From positions 81,989,444-82,053,443 of the forward strand of contig NC_044558.1 in NCBI RefSeq assembly GCF_007565055.1: a stretch of 64,000 nt of DNA, given 5' to 3'. Within the stretch, counting starts at the first letter, position 1; every line of letters starts with the position of its first letter. The notes beneath the pieces are model-generated. The model worked only from the letters and a program-made list of their open reading frames with translations, had not been told where the DNA came from and searched no databases. Source of the stretch: Rhinopithecus roxellana (Eukaryota; Chordata; Mammalia; Primates; Cercopithecidae). Positions 54,870 through 64,000 of this stretch are shown here, piece by piece. The position numbers and the translations under genes are program-made.

Positions 54870-56390
54870 CAAACACACATGTCACATACATACGCCACAC
54901 ACACAGACACACATATACACCCACACCCACCCACATACACGACACACACAGACCTCACAGTCACACCACACACACACAGACCTCACACACCACACACACA
55001 CAGATGCCACCACACAGACATACACACTCACACTGCACATACCACACACACACACAGACCTCACACACCACACGCACAGACCTCACACACCACACACAGA
55101 CACCACCACACAGACATACACACTCACACTGCACACACCACACAGACCTCACATACCACACACACAGACCTCACACACCCTTACATACACCACACACACA
55201 GACCTCACACACCACACACACAGACCTCACACACCACACACACACAGACCTCACACACCACACACACAGACCTCACACACCACATACACACAATCCTTAT
55301 ATACACCACACACACAGACCTCACACACACCACACACACACAGACCTCACACACCACACACAGACACCACCACACAGACATACACGCTTACACTGCACAC
55401 ACCACACAGACCTCACACACCACACACACAGACCTCACACATATCACACACACACACACCTCACACACACACAGACCTCACACATCACACACACAGACCT
55501 CACACACCACACACACACAGACCTCACACACACACAGACCTCACACACACCACACACACAGACCTCACACATATCACACACACCCACAGACCTCACACAC
55601 AGACCTCACACACCACACACACAGATGCCAGCACATGGACATACACACTCACTGCACACACCACACACACAGACTTCACACACCACATACACACAAACCT
55701 TAACATACACCACACACAGACACAGACCTCACGTACCACACACACATGCATACCTCACACAGACACCGCATAGACCTCACACTCACACCACACACAGACC
55801 TCACACACACACCACATACAGACCTCACACTCACACCACACACATATCACACACATATACCACACACACACAGACCCCACGTTCACACACACAGACCTCA
55901 CACACACACCACACACAGACCTCACATACCACACACACATCACACACATATACCACACACACAGACCTCACACACCACACACACATCACACATATATACC
56001 ACACAGACCTCACACACCACACACACATCACACACATATACCACACACACAGACCTCACATACCACACACACATCACACACAAATACCACACACACACAG
56101 ACCCCATGTTCACACACACAGACCTCACACACACACCACACACAGACCTCACACACCACACACACATCACACACCTCACACACCACACACATCACACACA
56201 TATACCACACACACACAGACCCCACATTCACACACACAGACCTCACACACACACCACACACAGACCTCACACACCACACACACATCACACACATATACCA
56301 CACACACAGACCTCACACAGACATTCACAGACCTCACACACACACACCCCCCCCCACACACACACACACCTCACACCACACCCCCCACGT
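54870..56390 (+). repeat. Large CA-rich minisatellite
   Basis: About 1.5 kb of imperfect repeats built from blocks such as CACAGACCTCACACACCACA with (CA)n spacers, and longer sub-blocks that recur (for example CATCACACACATATACCACA in 55840-56300). The plus strand is almost without G, so its frames stay open by composition and give a spurious His/Thr-rich frame of over 500 codons. It lies in RILPL1 intron 2. Confidence 0.9.
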
Positions 56391-56884
56391 GCCCAAGGTC
56401 ACCTTTCTGGGAAGCGTTAGCTGTGTCCCTGGGTCCCACCAGCTCCACCTAGCAGTGCTCTGCAGCAGTGGCCCTGGGGCATAGAATGAGAAGAGAGGGC
56501 ACAGGTGGGCCCCCCAGGTGGCCCGGGGATCCCTCACAGGACCCATGGCCGGAGGCAGGAGAGCAGGACTGACGGGGAGAGGGCCCACTTCACAACTGCA
56601 AGCGGGGGGCCCGGCTTGGTCGCCGGTTCTGCACTTAGAGAAAGTGGACGCAGAGCAACTCCCGCGGCCACCTGCTGACACCCTGCCCTGCTGCTGGGCT
56701 CCCTAGGGGTCCGGGGGGCCTTCCCCTGTCTTCCCCCATCTTCCTCGTTGGGAGCCCCTGCCCCACGCCTGCCAGGCCTCCGCTCCAGGGACCGGTGGTC
56801 ATCATCTCCCCCGATCAGCAGGCGGAGATGAATTGTACCAGAAGGGCCCTTGGCCAGCTAGTGTTTCTTATCTTTTCCTTTTAA
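56391..56884. other. Unique GC-rich intron sequence
   Basis: No exon recognised. Confidence 0.4.
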
Positions 56885-57162
56885 ACATTCTGGTGGAAAA
56901 CACATCACAGAATTGCCTCTCTGCACCTGTGTAAGTGCACAGGGCAGCGGTGTTTACTGCGTGCACGAGGGTGGAGAGCAGAGCGCTGGACCGCTTTCAT
57001 CTTGCCAACGAAAACTCCACGTCCATGTCTGTGGGTTTGACTTCTCTAGGGAACTCCTCCTGTAAGTGGAATCATATGGCGTTTGTCCCTTGTGCCTGGC
57101 CTTTTCACTGAGCATAAGGTCTTCAGAGTTCATCCTTGTGGCAGCATGTGACAGGATTTCCT

Positions 57163-57474
57163 TCTTTTTTTTTATTTATTTTTTTTTTTGAGACAGAGTC
57201 TCGCTCTGTCCAGGCTGGAGTGCAGTGGCGCGATCTCCGCTCACTGCAAGCTCTGTCGCCTCCCAGGTTCATGCCATTCTCCTGCCTCAGCCTCCCGAGA
57301 AGCTGGGACTACAGGCGCCCACCACCACGCCCGGCTAATTTTTTTTTTGTATTTTTAGTAGAGACGGGGTTTCACCGTGTTCGCCAGGATGGTCTTGATC
57401 TCCTGACCTCGTGATCTGCCCGCCTCGGCCTCCCAAAGTGCTGGGATTACAGGCGTGAGCCACCGCTGCCTGGC
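57163..57474 (-). mobile_element. AluY-like
   Basis: Full-length, little diverged. Confidence 0.93.
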
Positions 57475-57770
57475 CTTTTTTTTTTTTTTTTATACGGAGT
57501 TTTGCTCTTGTTGCCCAGGCTGGAGTGTAGTGGCGCTATCTCAGCTCACTGCAGCCTCCCCCTTTCAGGTTCAAATGATTCTCCAGCCTTAACCTCCCAA
57601 GTAGCTGGGATTACAGGCATGCGCCACCACGCCTGGCTAATTTTGTATTTTAGTAGAGATGGGGTTTCTCCATGTTGGTCAGGCTGATCTCAAACTCCCA
57701 ACTTCAGGTGATCCACCCGCCTCGGCCTCCCAAAGTGCAGGGATTATAGGCATGAGCCACTGTGCCCAGC
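57475..57770 (-). mobile_element. Alu
   Basis: Full-length, immediately adjacent in the same orientation; GATTTCCTT flanks the pair. Confidence 0.92.
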
Positions 57771-57886
57771 CGATTTCCTTTCTTTTTTAAGGGTGAGTAA
57801 CATTCCATTGTATGGACAGACCACATTTTCTTTATTCCATTCATCCTTTGATGGACATTTAGCTTGCTTCCACCTCTTGGCTATTG

Positions 57887-58158
57887 TTTTTGTTTGTTTG
57901 TTTGTTGTTTTGAGACGGAGTCTCAGAGTCTTGGATCTCACTCTCTTGCCCAGGCTGGAGTGCAGTGGCGTGATCTCGGCTCACTGCAACCTCTGCCTCC
58001 CGGGTTCAAGCAATTTCCAGCTCATTTTTGTATTATTAGTAGAGATGAGGTTTCACCATGTTGGCCAGAATGGTCTCCAACTCCTGACCTCAAGTAATCC
58101 GCCCTCCTTCGCTTCCCAAAGTGCTGGGATTATAGGTGTGAGTCACCACATGCAGCCT
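57887..58158 (-). mobile_element. Alu, internally deleted
   Basis: GTTT tail; the middle at 58010-58020 is lost. CTTGGCTATTG flanks both sides. Confidence 0.9.
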
Positions 58159-58207
58159 TGGCTATTGTTTTTTTTTTTTTTTTTAACAACTTTTTTTTTT
58201 TAACAAC

Positions 58208-58382
58208 TTTGTTTTTGTTTGTTTGTTTGTTTTTTTGAGATGAGGTCTCAGTTTGTCACCCAGGTAGAGTGCAATGATGCAATCATAGCTCACTGCAGCC
58301 TCTAACTCCTGGGCTCAAGCGAGTCTCCCACCTTGTCCTCCCAAAGTGCTGGGATTACAGGCGTGATCCACTGTGCCCGGCC
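58208..58382 (-). mobile_element. Alu, internally deleted
   Basis: Two AACAACTTT words precede it at 58185 and 58201, marking a T-rich duplication. Confidence 0.85.
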
Positions 58383-58683
58383 TTAACATTTTAAATTGAG
58401 GTATAACTTAGAGTGAAGTGAGCACATTTTAAGTGTACGGCTCTATGAATTTTTGCATGTATGTTCAGATCAGGATAGAGAATAGTTCAACACCCCAGAA
58501 TGCACCTTCTCGTCCCTTCCCAGACAAAACTTTACAAGGTCACCCTGACTCTGACCTTTGTCTCCAGAGATTAATTCAGCCTTGTTTTGAACTTCATATA
58601 CATGGAATCATACAGTATATGCTTTTTGGAATTTGAGAAATCATAAGATTCACCCTTTTAAATGTGGACAACTCAGTGGGTTC

Positions 58684-58988
58684 TTTGTTTTTGTTTTTGT
58701 TTTTTTGACACAGGGTCCCACTCTGTCACCCAGGCTGAAGAGCAGTGGCACAATCATAGCTCGCTGCAGCCTCGAACCCCCCAGCTCAGGTGATCCTCCT
58801 GCCTCAGCCTCCCAAGTAGCTGGAACTATAGGCGTGGGCCACCACGCCTGGCTAAATTTTTTATTTTTATTAGAGACGAGGTCTCAATTATTTGCGCAGG
58901 TTGGTCTTGAGTTCCTGAGTTCCAGTGATCCTCCTGCCTTGGCCCCCCAAAGTGCTGGGATTACAGGCATGAGCCACCATGCCTGGCC
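58684..58988 (-). mobile_element. Alu (probable source of the 59494 copy)
   Basis: Carries unusual bases (GGCTGAAGAGCAGTGGC) shared with 59494-59620. Confidence 0.92.
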
Positions 58989-59125
58989 TAACTCAGTGGT
59001 TTTTAGAATATTCACAAAGTTGTCCAACTCTCACTACTGTCTGATTTTTGGAAATCTTTGTCATCCCAAAAGCAATCCCCCATCCACCCTACTCCCCCCT
59101 AGCCCTAGGCAACCACTGGTCGTCT

Positions 59126-59423
59126 TTTTTTTTTTGAGATGGAGTTTCACTCTTGTTGCCCAGGCTGGAGTGCAGTGGCGTGATCTCAGCTCACCGCAAC
59201 CTCCACCTCCCAGGTTCAAGTGATTCTCCCGTCTGAGACTCCCAAGTAGCTGGGATTACGGGCCTGTGCCACCACTCCCGGCTAATTTTGTATTTTTAGT
59301 AGAGACAGGGTTTCTCCATGTTGATCAGGTTAGTCTCAAACTCCCAACATCAGGTGGAGTGCAATCCGCCCGCCTCAGCTTCCCAAAGTGCTGGGATAAC
59401 AGGTGGGAGCCCCCGTGCCTGGC
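59126..59423 (-). mobile_element. Alu
   Basis: Full-length. Confidence 0.92.
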
Positions 59424-59492
59424 TACTGGTCTTCTTTCTATCTCTGTGGACTAACCTATTCTGGACATTTTATGTGAATGGAGTCGTACAAC

Positions 59493-59620
59493 ATTTTTGT
59501 TTTTTTGACACAGGGTCCCACTCTGTCACCCAGGCTGAAGAGCAGTGGCACAATCATAGCTCGCTGCAGCCTCGAACCTCCCAGCTCAGGTGATCCTCCT
59601 ACCTCAGCCTCCCAAGTAGC
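59493..59620 (-). mobile_element. 5'-truncated Alu daughter copy with target duplication
   Basis: Almost identical to 58694-58820 (two differences by eye) and flanked by TGGAGTCGTACAAC at 59479-59492 and 59621-59634. Confidence 0.9.
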
Positions 59621-59752
59621 TGGAGTCGTACAACTTTGTGCCTGGCTTCTTTCACTCATCATCATGTTTTCAAGCTTTATTCATGTTGTAGCATGAATTA
59701 GTGCTTCATTCCTTTTTATGGCTACATGATATTACGTTGTAAAATGTATCAT

Positions 59753-60039
59753 GGGGCGTGGTGGCTCATGCCTGTAATCACAGCACTTTGGGAGGCCAAG
59801 GTGGGCGGATCACGAGGTCAGGAGATCGAGACCATCCTGGCTAACATGGTGAAACTCCGTCTCTACTACAAATACAAAAAATTAGCCGGGCGTGGTGGTG
59901 GGCACCTGTAGTCCCAGCTACTCAGGAAGCTGAGGCAGGAGAATGTCATGAACCCAGGAGGCAGAGCTTGCAGTGAGCCGAGATCGCGCCACTGCACTCC
60001 AGACTGGGCGACTGAATGAGACTCTGTCTCAAAAAAAAA
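59753..60039 (+). mobile_element. AluY-like, first of a serial pair
   Basis: Flanked by AAATGTATCAT (59742-59752) and AAGTGCATCAT (60040-60050). Confidence 0.92.
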
Positions 60040-60052
60040 AAGTGCATCATTG

Positions 60053-60350
60053 CCGGGCGCCGTGGCTCATACCTGTAATCCCAGCACTTTGGGAGGCCAA
60101 GGTGGGCAGATCACTTGAGGTGAGGTATTCAAGACTAGCCTGGCCAACATGGTGAAACCCCATCTCTACTAAAAACACAAAAACTAGTCAGGTCTGGTGG
60201 CGCACGCCTGTAATCCCAGTACTCAAGAGGCTGAGGCAGGAGAATCGCTTGAACCCAGGAGGTAGAGGTTGCAGTGAGTCAAGATTGCGCCACTGCACTC
60301 CAGCCTGGGGCACAGAGTGAGACTCTGTCTCAAGAGAAAAAAAAAAAAAA
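60053..60350 (+). mobile_element. Alu, second of the pair
   Basis: Followed by AGATGTATC, a third copy of the target. Confidence 0.92.
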
Positions 60351-60577
60351 AGATGTATCCCTTTTTGTTGATTCATATTCATCTGTTGAGGGACTTTTGG
60401 CTTGTTTCCCATTTTGGCTATTATGAATTAGGCTGTGATGAATGTTTGTGTACAGATGTTTATGTGGACATATGATTTCAGTTCTTTGGGGTCTCTACCT
60501 AGATTGGAATTGCTGGGTTAAATGGTAACTCTGTGTTTAACCTCCACACTGTCTTCCACAGCAGCTGTACCATTTTA

Positions 60578-60905
60578 TTTTATTTTTTGAGACAGAGTCT
60601 TGCTCTGTTGCTCAGGCTGGAGTGCAGTGGTGAGATCTTGGCTCACTGCAACCTCCATCTCCCAGGCTGAAGCAATTCTCATGCCTCAGCCTCCCAAATA
60701 GCTGGGATTACAGGTACGCGCCACCACACCCAACTGATTTTTGTATTTTTAGTAGAGATGGAGTTTTACCATGTTGGCCAGACTGGTCTCAAACTCCTGA
60801 CCTCAAGCGATCTGCCCACCTTGGCCTCCCAAAGTGCTGGGATTACAGGCGTGAGCCACCACCCAAAGTGTTGGGATTACAGGCGTGAGCCACCACGCAT
60901 GGCCT
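60578..60905 (-). mobile_element. Alu with a duplicated end
   Basis: Perfect 15-base target duplication AGCTGTACCATTTTA (60563-60577, 60906-60920). About 34 bases at its 5' end are tandemly repeated (60829-60896). Confidence 0.94.
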
Positions 60906-60992
60906 AGCTGTACCATTTTACCTTCCCACCAGCAGTAGGGTTCTAATTTCTCCAAATCCTCATACATACACACATACATTCTATTACCTGTC

Positions 60993-61288
60993 TTTTTTGG
61001 GGGGGGACCTGATCTCATTCTGTCACCCAGGCTGGAATGCAGTGGCACGATCATAGCTCACTGCAGCCTCAAACTCCTGGGCTCAAGCAATCCTCCTGCT
61101 TCAGCCTCCTGAGTAAGTGCGACTACAGGCGTGTGCCATCACACCCAGTTAGTATTTTTTAATTTTTTGTAGAGACGGGGTCTCCCTATGTTGCCCTGGC
61201 TGGTCTCGAGCTCCTGGGCTCAGGCAATCCTCTTGTCTTGGCCTCCCAAAGTGCTGGAATTACAGGCATGAACCACTGTGCCTGGCCT
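60993..61288 (-). mobile_element. Alu (old)
   Basis: Full-length with an interrupting G-run (TTTTGGGGGGGG). Confidence 0.9.
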
Positions 61289-61540
61289 CAATCTTTCAAA
61301 TAGCCACACTGTGTGGGTTGTACAGTGGTTAATTTCACCATCTTCCTCCTGAGGCATGTGGGCACACCTGCCTGTTGAGGGCCCCCCACAATACAGTTGC
61401 TAGAGTACGCGTGTGAGCTTTAGCAGGTAACACCAAACGAATTTCCATAGTAGCACTTCCAGCAGCAAGGCACGCGCCTTCCAGCTGCCCCACTTTCTCA
61501 TCAGCACTTGGTGGCGTCAGTCCTCATTTTAGCCATTCTA

Positions 61541-61799
61541 GTGGCTAAATGGATTCTTGCCCTGTCTTTTCATCCCTGCCTCCACACACCAGCCGGGGCT
61601 GACGTCTCTGTGGGGTCTTAGGGCCTTTGTGCAGCTCTCTGCCTCAGAGCTGAGCAGGACCCAGCAGGTACGAGAAGAAACCGGAGTGGTCATTCAGCTT
61701 GAAGGGCTGCACTCATGCCCGCCATGGCCACTGGTGGGAGGACGCACCATCCCATTTCATGGCTTTGTATAACTTTCTACTGTATGTACTTTACATGAA
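61541..61799. other. Unique intron sequence
   Basis: No exon recognised. Confidence 0.4.
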
Positions 61800-61945
61800 C
61801 AACATCATCAGAAAGGTGGAAGAGGGAAAAATCATTCACGTACCCGTTTTGCAGATGAGTGAATAGAGGCTCAGAGAGGTGAACGTCACTTCAGAAGTCA
61901 TAAGCTGTGAGCCTCGATGGCACCAGGTGGTGGAGCTCAGATTTC
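61800..61945 (-). mobile_element. MIR
   Basis: CCGTTTTGCAGATGAGTGAAT, AGGCTCAGAGAGGTGAACGTC. Confidence 0.75.
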
Positions 61946-62264
61946 TGTACCGCTCTCTGGGGCCTCCCAGTGCCTTGGGGCCCTGTCCACATTTCCCGTA
62001 ATTCCCTATACTTCAGGGTCCTTCCCCTCCAGCCATGTCATGTGCATACAGAGGATGCCCACCCCTGCTGGAAGTCCAGAAGTCTGTCCTCTCTGGCTGC
62101 CCCTTCCTGGTCTCCTCCACCTGACCCTCCTGCTCTGCACAGCCCCTACCTGTTGAGACCCTGAGGCTCCTGTTGTCCCTGCAGGGGATAATCCAACCCC
62201 TGACCCGAGTCTTAAGGCACTGTGTGGCCTGCGCTTGTTTTAGCTCCTGAGCCTCTGCGCCTCA

Positions 62265-62632
62265 GCCCGCACTGCCCTCAGCCCCCGATGCAGCCCTTCC
62301 CCCAGGGCCTTTGCACTCGCTGCCGCCTGCACTGCGCTGTCCTGGCCACCAGGCCTCCCTTCCTCTGGGAGGAAGGCCTCCAGTCTCAGTGGAAATGGCC
62401 CCTGCCCTGAGAGGCCTGCTCTGCGCCCATGGTCTGTGTGGGGTCTCCTTGGTCACTTTTCTCAGCCCTTGTCACATCTGTCATGGGGCTCGACCTGGTC
62501 TGTAATGGCACGTGCCTGTCTGTCATCTGTAAACCAGTGAGAGCAGAATCAGGTTTCATGTATTCTCCGTGCTGACCCTCATGACTAGTTCAGTGTCACG
62601 TACACAGCAGGTGTTCAATAAACACTTGATGG
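62265..62632 (+). mobile_element. L2 3' end
   Basis: CCCAGGGCCTTTGCACTCGCT ... GGTGTTCAATAAACACTTGAT; resumes at about 63836 after the Alu stack. Confidence 0.7.
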
Positions 62633-63225
62633 CCAGGTGTGGTGGCTGATGCCTGCCACCAGGGCCCTTCGGGAGGCCGAGGTGGGAAGATCGCTTGAGC
62701 CCAGGAGTTTGAGATCAGCCTGGGCAACATGGCAAGACCTTGTCTTTTTTTTTTTTTTTTCTGAGGCGGAGTCTTGCTCTGCCGCCCAGGCTGGAGTGCA
62801 GTGGCCGGATCGCAGCTCACTGCAAGCTCCGCCTCCCGGGTTCACGCCATTCTCCTGCCTCAGCCTCCCGAGTACCTGGGACTACAGGCGCCCGCCACCT
62901 CGCCCGGCTAGTTTTTTGTATTTTTTAGTAGAGACGGGGTTTCACCGTGTTCGCCAGGATGGTCTCGATCTCCTGACCTCGTGATCCGCCCGTCTCGGCC
63001 TCCCAAAGTGCTGGGATTACAGGCTTGAGCCACTGCGCCCGGCCAAGACCTTGTCTTTATAAAAAAGAGTCAAAAACGAGCCAGGTGTAGTGGTGCATCT
63101 TTGCTACTCGGAGGCTGAGGTGGGAGGATCACTGAAGCCCAGGAGGTGGAGGTTGCAGTGAGCTGTGATCCTGCCACTGCACTCTAGCCAAGGTGACAGA
63201 AACCCTGGGTCAAAAAAAAAAAAAA
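62633..63225 (+). mobile_element. Alu split by an AluY
   Basis: Host halves at 62633-62747 and 63045-63225. Confidence 0.9.
62748..63044 (-). mobile_element. AluY nested in an Alu
   Basis: Perfect target duplication AAGACCTTGTCTTT at 62734-62747 and 63045-63058. Confidence 0.95.
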
Positions 63226-63235
63226 AAAGCTTGAT

Positions 63236-63525
63236 GGCCGGGCACAGTGGCCCACATGTGTAATCCTAGCGCTTGGTGGGGCTCAGGTGGGGGGATTGCT
63301 TGAGGCCAGAAGTTCAAGACCAGCCTGGGTAACACAGTGAGACTTAAAAAATTTTTTTTTTAATTAGCGAAGTGTGGTAGTGCACGCAGTGGTCCCAGGT
63401 CCTGGGGAGGCTGAGATGGGAGAATCACTTGAGCCTGGGAGGTCAAGGCTGTAGTGAGCTGTGATCATGCTACTGCACTTTAGCCTAGGTGACAAAGCAA
63501 GACCCTGTCTCTAAACAAACAAACA
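63236..63525 (+). mobile_element. Alu (old)
   Basis: Full-length; starts right after a second copy of CTTGATGG. Confidence 0.9.
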
Positions 63526-63526
63526 G

Positions 63527-63830
63527 GCTAGACGCAGTGGCTCATGCCTGTGATCCCAGCACTTTGGGAGGCCAAGGCAAGTGGATCACTTGAGGTTAGG
63601 AGTTCGAGACCAGCCTGGCCAACATGGTAAAACCCCATCTCTACTAAAAATACAAAAATTGCCAGGCATGGTGGCATATGCCTGTAGTCCCAGCTACTCA
63701 GGAGGCTGAGGCAGGAGAATTGCTTGAACCGAGGAGGTAGAGGTTGCAGTGAGCCAAGATCATGCCACTGCACTCTAGCCTGGGCGACAGAGCAAGACTC
63801 CGTCTCAAAAAAAAAAAAAAAAAATACAAC
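63527..63830 (+). mobile_element. Alu
   Basis: Full-length; its tail is followed by ACTTGATGG, a third copy of the target. Confidence 0.92.
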
Positions 63831-63845
63831 AAAAAAACTTGATGG

Positions 63846-64000
63846 GTGAATATTCTTGTGGGGGTACACATGTGTGCACGTATGCAAAAATATGTGAGGG
63901 CACCCCCAGAAGGTGGCTCTGTCTGGAAGAAAGTGGGGATTAGAGTCTGCCCCATAGTGACACATCCTGGTGACCTTAAGGGAGGCTTCTGCGTCTTGTG
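63846..64000. other. Unique intron sequence to the window end
   Basis: Nothing recognised. Confidence 0.4.

Larger units (their letters stand above)
56885..57886 (-). mobile_element. L1 3' end split by two Alus
   Basis: TAAGTGGAATCATATGGCG, then after the Alus AACATTCCATTGTATGGACAG. Confidence 0.8.
58383..61540 (-). mobile_element. One L1 3' end broken up by eight Alus
   Basis: L1 pieces at 58383-58683, 58989-59125, 59424-59492, 59621-59752, 60353-60577, 60906-60992 and 61289-61540 follow the normal antisense order (AATTGAGGTATAACTTAGAG ... GTCTGTTGAGGGACTTTTGG-like ... CCTTCCCACCAGCAGTAGGG). Confidence 0.8.
45102..64000 (+). other. RILPL1: RILPL1 intron 2 (5' part, runs off the window)
   Basis: The intron starts at a GTAAGC donor. 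No acceptor leading into the expected exon 3 peptide was seen by 64000. Content: L2, MIR, several antisense L1 3' ends, about 30 Alus and the large CA-rich minisatellite. Confidence 0.85.

Noticed and set aside
54752..56452. 566-codon open frame rich in His/Thr/Pro
   Set aside because: It lies entirely on the CA-rich minisatellite; frames are open because the strand contains few stop-forming bases. No domain, and it is inside an intron.

Overview
This is nuclear DNA from a primate, most likely an Old World monkey (macaque/baboon group). About 100 Alu elements or fragments are spread over both strands. Several young AluY copies carry diagnostic bases I associate with cercopithecoid AluY subfamilies ('GATCCGGCCACTGCACTCCAG', 'GGCTCAAGCCTG', 'GCGAGGTGGCGGGCGCC'). 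The two coding exons translate to RILPL1, and their protein sequence looks the same as the human protein as I recall it. By synteny this corresponds to the human 12q24.31 segment between RILPL1 and TMED2, shown here with RILPL1 on the + strand. LAYOUT: (1) 1-20.2 kb: intergenic DNA made of Alus, old L1, L2 and MIR fragments, simple repeats, and a probable solo LTR (13438-13890). (2) 20.2-26.4 kb, perhaps to 28.45 kb: a broken endogenous retrovirus on the - strand, with gag (capsid, two zinc knuckles), protease, reverse transcriptase, RNase H, integrase and only the N-terminal part of env. Gag/pol look HERV-E/Harlequin-like and the env start looks HERV-W-like, so a mosaic is suspected. Young Alus were later inserted into it. 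(3) 28.5-35 kb: a dense Alu pile splitting an ancient repeat. It contains, on the - strand, a close match to the mature miR-3908 sequence as I remember it. (4) 35.1-36.65 kb: the RILPL1 CpG-island promoter with GC boxes, an NRF1-type site, a CCG/CGG triplet array in the presumed 5' UTR, and coding exon 1 (36307-36615). (5) 36.6-44.95 kb: intron 1. (6) Coding exon 2 (44951-45101). (7) 45.1-64 kb: the start of intron 2, with L2, L1 and MIR fragments, many Alus and a 1.5-kb CA-rich minisatellite (about 54870-56390). RILPL1 continues beyond the window. GENES: only one cellular protein-coding gene (5' part) is supported. Almost all other long open frames are Alu-, repeat- or CpG-island-derived. The most notable points are the triplet array next to the RILPL1 start with an open antisense poly-glycine frame, the mosaic provirus, the miR-3908-like site inside an Alu fragment, the minisatellite, a recent local Alu daughter copy with target-site duplication, and three places where successive Alus re-used one target site. 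I found no convincing undescribed multi-gene system.
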